DNA of 64,000 nucleotides, taken from Curtobacterium sp. Leaf261. Its GTDB lineage: Bacteria; Actinomycetota; Actinomycetes; Actinomycetales; Microbacteriaceae. Of this stretch, positions 36,546 to 43,876 are shown piece after piece. The notes beneath the pieces are model-generated. The model ran no database searches, had not been told where the DNA came from, and saw only the letters and a program-made list of their open reading frames with translations. The stretch's first letter is position 1, and each line of letters begins with the position of its first letter. The stretch spans positions 62,001-126,000 of the forward strand of contig NZ_LMMJ01000001.1 in assembly GCF_001422205.1 (NCBI RefSeq). Reading direction: 5' to 3'. Made by a program: the position numbers and the translations under genes.

Positions 36546-36602
36546 GCCCCGTTCCCCCGGGTGCCGAGGCACCCACGCATCCGTTCCACCACAGGAGGAT
36601 CC

Positions 36603-37031
36603 ATGGCCGACCCGCAGCGTGCCCGCAAGATGGCGGACCGCATCAAGCAGATCATCGCCAGGCGGCTCGAGAAGGGCATCCGCGACCCGCGCCTCGGGTT
36701 CGTGACCATCACCGACGTTCAGGTCACCGGTGACCTGCAGCACGCCTCGGTGTTCTTCACCGTGTACGGCACCGACGAGGAGCGCCAGGACAGTGCTGCG
36801 GCGCTCAAGTCCGCGACGGGCATGCTCCGGACCGAGGTCGGCAAGAACATCACGGCGCGGCTCACTCCCTCGCTGGAGTTCTTCCTCGACGCCGTGCCGG
36901 AGAACGCCGCGCACATCGAGGGTCTCCTGCGCGAGGCGAAGGACCGCGACGCGTCCAACCACGAGCTGGCCTCGAGTGCCGACTACGCGGGCGACGCCGA
37001 CCCGTACCGGCACGACGACGAGGACGCCTGA
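36603..37031 (+). CDS. rbfA: 30S ribosome-binding factor RbfA
   Basis: A 142-residue KH-fold protein needed for late 30S maturation and cold adaptation. The opening MADPQRARKMADRIKQIIARR, DPRLGFVTITDVQVTGDLQHA and FFLDAVPENAAHIEGLL blocks are standard. The ATG at 36603 follows a strong AGGAGG sequence; a longer upstream frame exists but runs through the terminator. An acidic C-terminal tail (DYAGDADPYRHDDEDA) is typical of actinobacterial members. It is the last gene of the nusA operon. Confidence 0.96.
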   Translation: MADPQRARKMADRIKQIIARRLEKGIRDPRLGFVTITDVQVTGDLQHASVFFTVYGTDEERQDSAAALKSATGMLRTEVGKNITARLTPSLEFFLDAVPENAAHIEGLLREAKDRDASNHELASSADYAGDADPYRHDDEDA

Positions 37032-37048
37032 CGCTCCGCGCGCGCTCC

Positions 37049-37122
37049 GTGTTCTGAACACCTCCGTCCGCTGCGAACACCTGGATCCGGGTGTTCGCGG
37101 CGGACGTCCGTGTTCAGAACAC
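37049..37122. terminator. Nested 74-bp palindrome between rbfA and mutY
   Basis: Centred between 37085 and 37086, its arms of about 34 nt pair with few mismatches. Each end is itself a palindrome (GTGTTCTGAACAC and GTGTTCAGAACAC), and the centre GCGAACACC ... GGGTGTTCGC is a third. It lies between the 3' ends of convergent genes, so a two-way terminator is the simplest reading. Confidence 0.75.
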
Positions 37123-37162
37123 CTGGAACCGCCCAGCGCCGCCGCCGCCCGGCGCCCCGCGC

Positions 37163-38095
37163 TCAGTGCCCGGGCAGCGTGTACCCGGCGGTGTCGTCGC
37201 CCGCGGCCAACCCGTCCCGCAGCAGCGACGCCAGGGCACGGGCGCGCTGCACCCCGTCCGGCCACACCATCACGATCTCGTCGACGGTGACCGGCACGTC
37301 ACTCGCCCGCAGCTCGGCCATGATCAGCCCGCGCACCTGCCGGTCGCTCCCCGCGAACCTCGCCTGCTTCGGCGCACGGGGTCCGTCGTGCGACGGGTAC
37401 CCCGCGGCGCGCCAGGCACACCGATCCGCGATCGGACACACGTCGCAGGCCGGCGCCCGCGACACGCACACCAGGGCACCGAGCTCCATGACGGCGGCGT
37501 TCGTCGCGGCGGCTCCCTCGAGGTCCGCGGGCAGCACCGACTCCATCAGCGGCAGATCGCGCTTCGCCGATGCCGGCCCCGCCTCGCCGTCGCCGAGGAC
37601 GGCCCGAGCGAGCACCCGGCGGACGTTGACGTCGACGACCGGGTGTCGGAGCCCGTACGCGAAGACCGCGACGGCCCGCGCGGTGTAGTCGCCGATCCCG
37701 GGGAGCGCGAGTAGGTCGTCGACGTCCGACGGCACCACGCCGCCGTGTCGCTCGACGATCGCGGTCGCGGCAGCGTGCAGGGCGAGTGCGCGCCGGGGGT
37801 AGCCGAGCCGGTCCCACGCCCGCACCGCCTCCGACGGCGGGTCGGCCGCGAGTGCCGCGGGGGTCGGCCAACGCGTGAGCCACTGCTCGAGACGGGGGAC
37901 CACGCGGGCGACCTGGGTCTGCTGCAGCATGATCTCGCTGACCAGGGTGCCCCACGCGGGGAACCCTGCCCGACGCCACGGCAGGTCCCGTCCCTCGCGC
38001 CGGAACCAGTCCACGAGGGGCGTCGCCAGGTCGGGGAGGGTCGCGTCCGCCCCGGGGCGGGGTGGGTTCGGACGGGAGGCACGGGCGGAGTCCAC
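37163..38095 (-). CDS. mutY: A/G-specific adenine DNA glycosylase
   Basis: A 310-residue base-excision repair enzyme that removes adenine mispaired with 8-oxoguanine. Visible are SEIMLQQTQVARVVPR, the helix-hairpin-helix LPGIGDYTARAVAVFAYG, the catalytic Asp segment VVDVNVRRVLAR, and the iron-sulfur ligands C-x6-C-x2-C-x5-C in VCVSRAPACDVCPIADRC. The C-terminal NUDIX-like 8-oxoG recognition domain is reduced, as in other actinobacterial MutY proteins. The GTG at 38095 has a TAGGCT box 6 nt upstream on the minus strand, implying a leaderless mRNA. Confidence 0.95.
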   Translation of the reverse strand: MDSARASRPNPPRPGADATLPDLATPLVDWFRREGRDLPWRRAGFPAWGTLVSEIMLQQTQVARVVPRLEQWLTRWPTPAALAADPPSEAVRAWDRLGYPRRALALHAAATAIVERHGGVVPSDVDDLLALPGIGDYTARAVAVFAYGLRHPVVDVNVRRVLARAVLGDGEAGPASAKRDLPLMESVLPADLEGAAATNAAVMELGALVCVSRAPACDVCPIADRCAWRAAGYPSHDGPRAPKQARFAGSDRQVRGLIMAELRASDVPVTVDEIVMVWPDGVQRARALASLLRDGLAAGDDTAGYTLPGH

Positions 38096-38101
38096 CAGGA
38101 G

Positions 38102-38107
38102 AGCCTA
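38102..38107 (-). promoter_or_regulatory. -10 element (TAGGCT) for mutY
   Basis: On the minus strand TAGGCT ends 6 nt before the mutY GTG. Its last-strand bases at 38106-38107 are shared with the plus-strand -10 box of the neighbouring gene. Confidence 0.65.
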
Positions 38108-38111
38108 CGGT
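38106..38111 (+). promoter_or_regulatory. -10 element (TACGGT) for the kinase-like gene
   Basis: TACGGT ends 6 nt before the ATG at 38118. It overlaps the mutY -10 box by two bases, so only one direction can open at a time. Confidence 0.6.
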
Positions 38112-38117
38112 GGGTGC

Positions 38118-38594
38118 ATGGCACGCTGGGCACCCGAGGAGACCGACACCATGGCCGCGCTGGCGACCGAGATCGCCGGGACGCACGGCACCGCGAGGAC
38201 GCTCGTGGCGGTGGACGGGCAGCCGGGTGCGGACGTCCGGCACGTCGCCGACGCGCTCGTCCAGGCGTTCTCCACGCAGGGCGTGACGGCGATGCACGCC
38301 GACGCCGTGTCGACCGACGTGGACGGCCTCCGCGCCGAGGTCGTCGACCCCTTCCGCACGACGGGGACGGCGGCGGGGGTCCTCGTCGTCACGGGGACGC
38401 GGCTCCTGGCGACGCGGAGCCGACCGCTCTGGAGCTGGACGCTCTGGGTCGAGGCCGACCCCGACCTCCGGGTCGCGGACGACGACCCGTACCTCGGATA
38501 CCTCCGCCAGGACGACCCGAAGGCGCATGCGTCGGCCGTCCTCGACACGTCGGACCCCGAGCACCCGCGCCGGAACTGGAACGACGCCTGCTGA
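38118..38594 (+). CDS. Uridine-kinase-like protein lacking the P-loop
   Basis: A 158-residue protein. Its order of elements follows the uridine-kinase-like family of actinobacteria: an opening strand TLVAVDG, a middle block GVLVVTGTRLLATRSRPLW, then WVEADPD and a final YLRQDDPKAHASAVLDTSD segment. Where active members have GxxGxGKT, this one reads GQPGADVRHV, with no Lys or Ser/Thr to hold phosphates, so it probably does not bind ATP normally. It may be an inactive relative with a binding or regulatory role. It is divergent from mutY and 37 nt upstream of truB. Confidence 0.75.
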   Translation: MARWAPEETDTMAALATEIAGTHGTARTLVAVDGQPGADVRHVADALVQAFSTQGVTAMHADAVSTDVDGLRAEVVDPFRTTGTAAGVLVVTGTRLLATRSRPLWSWTLWVEADPDLRVADDDPYLGYLRQDDPKAHASAVLDTSDPEHPRRNWNDAC

Positions 38595-38619
38595 GCGGTC
38601 CGGTCGGATCGACGGCTGC

Positions 38620-38625
38620 TAGCCT
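38620..38625 (+). promoter_or_regulatory. -10 element (TAGCCT), leaderless start at 38632
   Basis: TAGCCT ends 6 nt before the truB GTG, with no Shine-Dalgarno sequence. Confidence 0.6.
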
Positions 38626-38631
38626 GCTCCG

Positions 38632-39633
38632 GTGCTCGAACCGGCAGCCCCCAGCGGCATCATCCTCGTCGACAAGCCGCAGGGGATCTCCAGCCACCGG
38701 GCGGTGTCGATCGCCCGACGGCGTTTCGGCACCAGGAAGATCGGTCACGCCGGCACCCTCGACCCGATGGCGACGGGACTCCTGGTCCTCGGGATCGGAC
38801 CGTCGACCCGGCTGCTGACCCACCTCGTCGGGCTCGACAAGACCTACACGGCGACGATGCGACTCGGCATCACGACCGACTCCGACGATGCCGACGGCAC
38901 CCCCGTGACCTGGCCGGGAGCGCTCCTGGGCAGCATCACCGAGGACGCACTCGAGTCGGCGGTCGCCGAGCAGCGGGGCGTCATCGACCAGGTGCCGAGC
39001 ACCGTCAGCGCCATCAAGGTCGACGGTCGTCGTGCGTACGCGATGGCGCGGAACGGCGAGACCGTCGAACTCGCCGCCAGACGCGTGACGATCGGGCGGT
39101 TCGAGGTCACCGACCGGCGCGACATGACGGCGAGCATCGACGGGTCGCCGGTCCCGGTCGTGGACGTCGACATCGAGATCGCCTGCACCTCCGGGACCTA
39201 CGTCCGTGCACTGGCACGTGACGTCGGCGCGGCGCTCGGGGTGGGTGCGCACCTCACGGCACTCCGCCGTACCTCGGTCGGTCCGTTCGAGGTCTCCGAC
39301 GCGGTCGACCTGGAGGACGACGACGTGGACGTGGTGCGGGCGATGCTCCGACCGGCCGACGTCGCCAGGCGGCTCTTCCCGGAGGTCGTCCTCGACGCAC
39401 CCGACACGAAGGACTTGTCCGACGGCAAGCGCGTCGCCACCGACCTCGATGACACCGAGGGTCCGGTCGCCGCGGTGTCCGGTGCTGACGATCGGCTCAT
39501 CGGGCTGGTCAGCGCGCGACGGGGTCAGTTCCGGGTGATCACGAACTTCCCGTCGCCGCAGGCGGTGCCGGGATCCGCGCCGGGGTCCGCCCTGCGGTCC
39601 GCTCCCGACCACCGGGGCGGTGGACGCGCGTGA
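38632..39633 (+). CDS. truB: tRNA pseudouridine(55) synthase TruB
   Basis: A 333-residue enzyme that makes pseudouridine 55 in the T-loop of tRNAs. The catalytic Asp is D44 in GHAGTLDPMATGLL. Other blocks are DKTYTATMRLGITTDSDDADG, VPSTVSAIKVDGRRAYAMAR and CTSGTYVRALARDVG. The C-terminus has a Ser/Pro/Ala-rich tail after the PUA-like part. The start is a GTG at leaderless distance from TAGCCT. Its stop overlaps the next small membrane gene by 4 nt. nusA, infB, rbfA and truB are often grouped in bacteria. Confidence 0.96.
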   Translation: MLEPAAPSGIILVDKPQGISSHRAVSIARRRFGTRKIGHAGTLDPMATGLLVLGIGPSTRLLTHLVGLDKTYTATMRLGITTDSDDADGTPVTWPGALLGSITEDALESAVAEQRGVIDQVPSTVSAIKVDGRRAYAMARNGETVELAARRVTIGRFEVTDRRDMTASIDGSPVPVVDVDIEIACTSGTYVRALARDVGAALGVGAHLTALRRTSVGPFEVSDAVDLEDDDVDVVRAMLRPADVARRLFPEVVLDAPDTKDLSDGKRVATDLDDTEGPVAAVSGADDRLIGLVSARRGQFRVITNFPSPQAVPGSAPGSALRSAPDHRGGGRA

Positions 39634-39992
39634 TCGACTGGTTCACCTGGGTCCAGATCGGACTGGCGGTCGTCGCCGGGGTCTTCGCGATCGTCGTCGG
39701 ACTCATCGGGTGGAAGCCGAACGACGTCACCGTCGGCGCGCTCGTGCTCATCGAGCTGCTCCTCGTCGCGCAGGGCGTGGTGTCCCTCGTGCAGCCGGCG
39801 GTGGGCAACCCGCCCGGCGGCGACGGTCTGACGTTCGGGGTGTACGCCGTTTCCGTGCTGCTCGTCCCCCCGGCCGCAGTGGTGTGGGCGCTCGTCGACC
39901 GGACCCGATGGAGCACCGTCGTGCTCGGTGTGGGCGCGCTGACGGTGGCCGTGATGGTCTACCGGATGCAGGAGATCTGGTTCGCACACTGA
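39630..39992 (+). CDS. Small hypothetical membrane protein
   Basis: A 120-residue protein with four predicted transmembrane helices (about residues 6-26, 37-58, 70-90 and 95-114) and very short loops. No family is recognised. It starts with a GTG overlapping the truB stop, so it should be translated with truB; a GNPPGGDG loop and a final MVYRMQEIWFAH are the only distinctive stretches. A role cannot be given. Confidence 0.75.
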   Translation: MIDWFTWVQIGLAVVAGVFAIVVGLIGWKPNDVTVGALVLIELLLVAQGVVSLVQPAVGNPPGGDGLTFGVYAVSVLLVPPAAVVWALVDRTRWSTVVLGVGALTVAVMVYRMQEIWFAH

Positions 39993-40051
39993 CACCGTCG
40001 GACGCCGTGGCGCGTGCCGACCTGCGGACACGGCACGGGCCTCCCGGTCTG

Positions 40052-40057
40052 TAGAAT
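40052..40057 (+). promoter_or_regulatory. -10 element (TAGAAT), leaderless start at 40065
   Basis: TAGAAT, the closest to the consensus TATAAT in the region, ends 7 nt before the ATG. Confidence 0.6.
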
Positions 40058-40064
40058 CGGGACA

Positions 40065-40526
40065 ATGGCGACCAAGTCCTCTCGCGCGACCGGAATCGGT
40101 CGTGTCCTCATCGCCGTCTACGGCATCCTCGCCCTGGCGGCGACCGGGCGGAGCGTCGTCCAGATCATCCAGAAGTTCGACCACGCACCCTTCGCCTACA
40201 CCCTGAGCGCCGTGTCGGCGGTCGTGTACATCGTCGCGATGATCGCCCTCATCGTGCCGGGGCGTGCCTGGTACCGCGTCGCGTGGGTGACGATCAGCTT
40301 CGAGATGGTCGGTGTCCTCGTGATCGGCGCACTGTCCCTGTTCGACCACGCGCTGTTCCCGGACGACACCGTCTGGTCCGGGTTCGGCGCCGGCTACTAC
40401 TGGGTGCCGCTCGTGCTGCCGATCGCCGGCCTGTGGTGGCTGCTGCGCTTCCACCGCGCTGCGGCACTCGGGACGCCGGCGGCCACGACCGCGTCCTCCA
40501 CGCAGCCGCGCGTCGCGGGGGAGTAG
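40065..40526 (+). CDS. Conserved membrane protein upstream of ribF
   Basis: A 153-residue protein with four hydrophobic helices (about residues 12-31, 44-65, 75-95 and 110-130). It begins with a short basic segment (MATKSSRATGIGR). No domain is recognised. The gene has its own leaderless promoter, ends 2 nt before ribF and probably shares its transcript. A function in flavin metabolism is possible only by association. Confidence 0.8.
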   Translation: MATKSSRATGIGRVLIAVYGILALAATGRSVVQIIQKFDHAPFAYTLSAVSAVVYIVAMIALIVPGRAWYRVAWVTISFEMVGVLVIGALSLFDHALFPDDTVWSGFGAGYYWVPLVLPIAGLWWLLRFHRAAALGTPAATTASSTQPRVAGE

Positions 40527-40528
40527 CC

Positions 40529-41488
40529 GTGCAGTTCTACGAGGACGTCCTCGACGTGGCACGGGGCTTCGGGCCGAGCGCCGTCACGATCGGTAAGTTC
40601 GACGGTGTGCACGTGGGGCATCGCGCAGTCATCGCCCGGCTCGAGAAGGCCGCGGCCGAACGCGGACTCGTCTCGACCGTCGTCACGTTCGACCGGCACC
40701 CGCTCAGTGTCATCGACCCGCTGCACGTCCCACCCGCGCTGACGAGCATCGCGCAGCGGCGGGAACTCCTCGAGCAGGCGGGTGTCGACGCGACGCTCCT
40801 GCTGTGCTTCGACGAGGAACTGCAGCAGCTGCCCGCCGAGGACTTCGTCGAGCAGGTGCTCGTCGAGACCCTGTCCGCGCGCCTGCTGTTCGTCGGCAGC
40901 GACTTCCGCTTCGGGGCCAGGGGCCTCGGCGACATCGACCTGCTCCGGCGGATGGGTGGCGAGCACGGGTTCGAGGTCCGTCTCATCGACGACGTCGACC
41001 TCGTGGACGACGTCCGCCCCGCCGGTGAGCGCCGTGTCTCATCGACCTGGATCCGCGAGCTCCTCACCGAGGGCCGTGTCGCCGAGGCGGCGCGGCTCCT
41101 CGGTCGGGAGCACGCGGTCCGGAGCACGGTGGTGCACGGCAACGAGCGCGGCCGCGCGATGGGCTACCCGACGGCGAACCTCGACCCGGCGCTCGAGGGG
41201 TTCGTCCCCGCGGACGGTGTCTACGCCGCCCGCGTCCTGCACGACGGCGTGATCCACCCAGCGGCGGTGTCGGTCGGGAACAACCCGACGTTCCAGGGTG
41301 TGCCCGAGAAGCAGATCGAGGCGCACCTGCTCGACGTGGACATCGACCTGTACGACGACACGATCAGCGTGCTGTTCACGGCGTACGTCAGGAGCATGGT
41401 CGCGTTCGGCTCGATGGACGAGCTGGCGGCGCAGATGCGGCAGGACGACATCGACATCCGCACGATCCTGGGCGCACCGCAGCACTGA
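40529..41488 (+). CDS. ribF: Bifunctional riboflavin kinase/FAD synthetase
   Basis: A 319-residue cytosolic enzyme that phosphorylates riboflavin to FMN and adenylates FMN to FAD. The N-terminal adenylyltransferase half shows VTIGKFDGVHVGHRAVI and FVGSDFRFGARGLGD; the C-terminal kinase half shows RAMGYPTANLDP and VSVGNNPTFQG. GTG 40529 follows the upstream gene closely and gives the family's usual N-terminus (MQFYEDVLDVARGFGPSAV). It ends before a strong two-way terminator. Confidence 0.96.
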   Translation: MQFYEDVLDVARGFGPSAVTIGKFDGVHVGHRAVIARLEKAAAERGLVSTVVTFDRHPLSVIDPLHVPPALTSIAQRRELLEQAGVDATLLLCFDEELQQLPAEDFVEQVLVETLSARLLFVGSDFRFGARGLGDIDLLRRMGGEHGFEVRLIDDVDLVDDVRPAGERRVSSTWIRELLTEGRVAEAARLLGREHAVRSTVVHGNERGRAMGYPTANLDPALEGFVPADGVYAARVLHDGVIHPAAVSVGNNPTFQGVPEKQIEAHLLDVDIDLYDDTISVLFTAYVRSMVAFGSMDELAAQMRQDDIDIRTILGAPQH

Positions 41489-41545
41489 TCCCTCGCACCC
41501 GGGTCGGGAGCGCGGCGAGGGTCGCAGTCGCGGTCGCGACCAGTG

Positions 41546-41593
41546 GACTGACGGGAGGCCCGGTACCAGCTGGTACCGGGCCTCCCGTCCGTC
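41546..41593. terminator. Bidirectional hairpin terminator between ribF and the DUF349 gene
   Basis: A 48-bp palindrome with no loop in DNA terms, centred on CCAGCTGG, with one mismatch in 24 pairs. It lies between two convergent gene ends and can form the same stem on either transcript. The outer arm (ACGGGAGGCCCGG) resembles the terminators at 27358 and 32088. Confidence 0.85.
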
Positions 41594-41604
41594 ACGTGGT
41601 TCCG

Positions 41605-42837
41605 TCAGGAACCGAGCGCGTCCAGCCAGATGCGGCGGGCGTCGAGCGCTTCCTGCGCGTCCTTGATCTTCCGGGCGTCACCGCTGGCCGTCGCGTCGGC
41701 GAGCTCGGACTCGAGCTTGCCGATGGCGTCCTCGAGCTGGCTCGCGAGACCCGACTGCCGGGCCTTCCGCTCGGGGTCGGACTGCTTCCAGTGATCGTCC
41801 TCGAGCCCGCGGACATGACTCTCGACCGCACGCATCCGGTCCTCGATGCGGCGGACGCTGTCGCGGGGGACCTTGCCGACCTCGTCCCACCGGCGCTGGA
41901 GGTCGGTGAGGGTGCGGCGTGCGGCGACACGGTCCTGCTGCTGCAGGAGCGGCTCCGCCTCGGTGAGCAGGGCCTCCTTCGCCGCGAGGTTCGCCGTGTA
42001 CTCCTCGTTCTCCTGCGCGACTTCCTCGTGCTTGTGCGCGAAGAGCGTGTCGCCGGCTGCCTTGAACTTCGCCCAGAGCGCGTCGTCGTAGCGCTTCCCG
42101 GCACGACCAGCCTGCTTCCAGTCGTCGAGGAGCTGCCGGTAGGCGGTGATGCCGTCGCTGCCCTGGGGTGCGAGTGCCTCGGCCCGGTCGACGAGCTCCT
42201 GCTTGCGCGTCCTGGCGTCGCGGTGCTGGGCGTCGAGGTCGGCGTAGAACGCGCGACGGTGCTGGTCGACCGTGCTCCTGGCGGTCCGGAACCGCTTCCA
42301 GAGGTCGTTCGCCTCGTTCTTCGGGATGCGCGGGCCGTCGTGCTGATGGGCCTGCCACCGTGCGAAGACGTCGTCGAGCTGGGCGGTGACCTGCTTCCAC
42401 TGCGCGCGTGCGGGGTCGACGGCGGCCAGACCCTCGGCCTCCTCGACCAGGGCACGGCGGAACGCGAGGGCCTCTGCGAGGGCTTCTTCGGCCTTGGCCG
42501 ACTGCTCCCGCCCGAGGGCACCGACCTGTTCGGCGAGCACGCCGACGCGGTCCTCGAGGGACTTGATGTCGCCGACGACGTTCGCCTCGGCGAGGGTCGT
42601 CGTGAGGTGCTCGACCGTGCGCCCGATGTCGGATGCGGAGGCACCACGCTGTGCGCGCTGCTCCGTGATGCGGACCTGGCCCTCCAGGTCGGCGTACTTG
42701 CGGGAGTAGTAGGCGAGCGCCTCTTCCGCGCTCGCGTCGGGGTACTCGCCGACGGCTCGCTCGCCGTCGCCGTAGCGGACGTAGACCGTTCCGGTCTCGT
42801 CGACCCGCCCCCAGGTCGTTGCTTCGTCAGTTCCCAC
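41605..42837 (-). CDS. DUF349 domain protein
   Basis: A 410-residue soluble, highly charged, mostly helical protein. Repeated W-x2-F/L-K and WKQ units (DLWKRFRTARSTVDQHRRAFY; ALWAKFKAAGDTLFAHKHE; RRWDEVGKVPRD) are the signature of DUF349 repeats, about three to four copies between residues 130 and 390. Actinobacterial members are of unknown function. A GTG at 42835-42837 (complement) is used; the frame remains open far upstream through the PPIase gene but without coding sense. It follows the cyclophilin gene by about 95 nt and ends at the shared terminator. Confidence 0.9.
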   Translation of the reverse strand: MGTDEATTWGRVDETGTVYVRYGDGERAVGEYPDASAEEALAYYSRKYADLEGQVRITEQRAQRGASASDIGRTVEHLTTTLAEANVVGDIKSLEDRVGVLAEQVGALGREQSAKAEEALAEALAFRRALVEEAEGLAAVDPARAQWKQVTAQLDDVFARWQAHQHDGPRIPKNEANDLWKRFRTARSTVDQHRRAFYADLDAQHRDARTRKQELVDRAEALAPQGSDGITAYRQLLDDWKQAGRAGKRYDDALWAKFKAAGDTLFAHKHEEVAQENEEYTANLAAKEALLTEAEPLLQQQDRVAARRTLTDLQRRWDEVGKVPRDSVRRIEDRMRAVESHVRGLEDDHWKQSDPERKARQSGLASQLEDAIGKLESELADATASGDARKIKDAQEALDARRIWLDALGS

Positions 42838-42932
42838 AGGTCTCGCCTCGATCGTGGTCGTGCTCGCCGACGTCGCCGTCGGCCGGTCGGTCGTCAGCCT
42901 ATTGCACCGCCGGTGCGGCTGGGGGCCTCGCC

Positions 42933-43766
42933 CTACTTCTGTTGGGCGATCGTGGCCCCGGTGATCGTCGTGGCGACCTTCGGGGCACCGGTCCCGTCGG
43001 CGCCCGCGGTCCCGATGCCCTTCGACGTGATCGTCGTCCTGAGGTCGTCGAGCCCGCTCGTGACCTTGCCGACGACCGTGTAGCCGCCGGTCGAGCCGTC
43101 GAGCTGGGTGTCGCCGTAGACGATGAAGAACTGGGTGGTCTGGGAGTACTGCGACGAGCTCCTGGCGATCGCGATCGTGCCGGTCGGGTAGTCCCCGTCC
43201 GACGGGACGTTCTCGAGGGGGCCGTACTCGAAGCCCGCGTCGCCCGTGCCGTCGCCGTTCGCGGAACCGCACTGCAGGAACTTCGCCCCGGTCGACGTGC
43301 TGAGCCGGTGGCAGGTGGTGCCCTCGTAGAACTGCTTCCGGATGAGGTCGATCTCGACGCTCGTGGCCTGGGGTGCCGCAGAACCGTCGAGTTCGATGCC
43401 CAGCTTCACGGTCTTGTTGAGCGTGAGGGTGCCGTCCCAGGTCGCGCCCTTCGCGATCGACCTGCTCGGCACGTCGCCGGTGTTCGCAGCCGTCGCCGAG
43501 GGGCTGGCGGTGCTCGAGGGGTCGGCACTCGGAGTGGCGCTCGCCCCGGCGGACGCGCTGGCGGCGGGCTTCGACTCGTGCTGTCCCGCGTAGACGAGCT
43601 GCGACCCGGTCGCGAGTCCGGCGACGACCACGAGCGCAACGACGGCGATCACGTTGTCCCGGACACGGCGCGTCCGACGACGGGCGTGCAGCCCCTGTCG
43701 AGCCTGGTAGAGCCGGAGTCGTTCGCGTGCTTCGCGGGCCTGTCGACCCTGGTTCTTCGGTGCCAC
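42933..43766 (-). CDS. Membrane-anchored cyclophilin-type peptidyl-prolyl isomerase
   Basis: A 277-residue protein: a basic cytosolic start (MAPKNQGRQAREARERLRLYQ), one transmembrane helix (about 38-60), a Ser/Ala/Thr-rich linker, then a cyclophilin domain from about residue 105. Family marks include FYEGTTCHRLSTSTGAKFLQCG, PTGTIAIARSSS and TQFFIVYGDTQLDG. The usual catalytic Arg context F-H-R-V is CHRLS here. It should act outside the membrane on secreted proteins. Start is GTG at 43766; a minus-strand TACGAT lies about 40 nt upstream. Confidence 0.92.
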   Translation of the reverse strand: MAPKNQGRQAREARERLRLYQARQGLHARRRTRRVRDNVIAVVALVVVAGLATGSQLVYAGQHESKPAASASAGASATPSADPSSTASPSATAANTGDVPSRSIAKGATWDGTLTLNKTVKLGIELDGSAAPQATSVEIDLIRKQFYEGTTCHRLSTSTGAKFLQCGSANGDGTGDAGFEYGPLENVPSDGDYPTGTIAIARSSSQYSQTTQFFIVYGDTQLDGSTGGYTVVGKVTSGLDDLRTTITSKGIGTAGADGTGAPKVATTITGATIAQQK

Positions 43767-43803
43767 GTGTGGATCTGCCCTCTCGTCCTGCGCGTTCCCG
43801 GGA

Positions 43804-43809
43804 ATCGTA
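43804..43809 (-). promoter_or_regulatory. -10 element (TACGAT) for the cyclophilin gene
   Basis: Read on the minus strand, TACGAT lies 37 nt before the cyclophilin GTG, leaving a short leader with an AGAGGG sequence. It is separated from the divergent rarA promoter by about 55 bp. Confidence 0.5.
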
Positions 43810-43864
43810 GTGGACGCACGGATGAACCGGGGGAGGCCGGTCCACAGGTGTCGGTGGCCGCGCC

Positions 43865-43870
43865 TACAGT
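43865..43870 (+). promoter_or_regulatory. -10 element (TACAGT), leaderless start at 43877
   Basis: TACAGT ends 6 nt before the rarA ATG, with no ribosome-binding sequence. Confidence 0.6.
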
Positions 43871-43876
43871 GGTGGC

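Noticed and set aside
37074..37096. LexA-like box (GAACACC ... GGGTGTTC)
   Set aside because: It lies between the 3' ends of two convergent genes and is part of a larger terminator-like palindrome, not next to a promoter.
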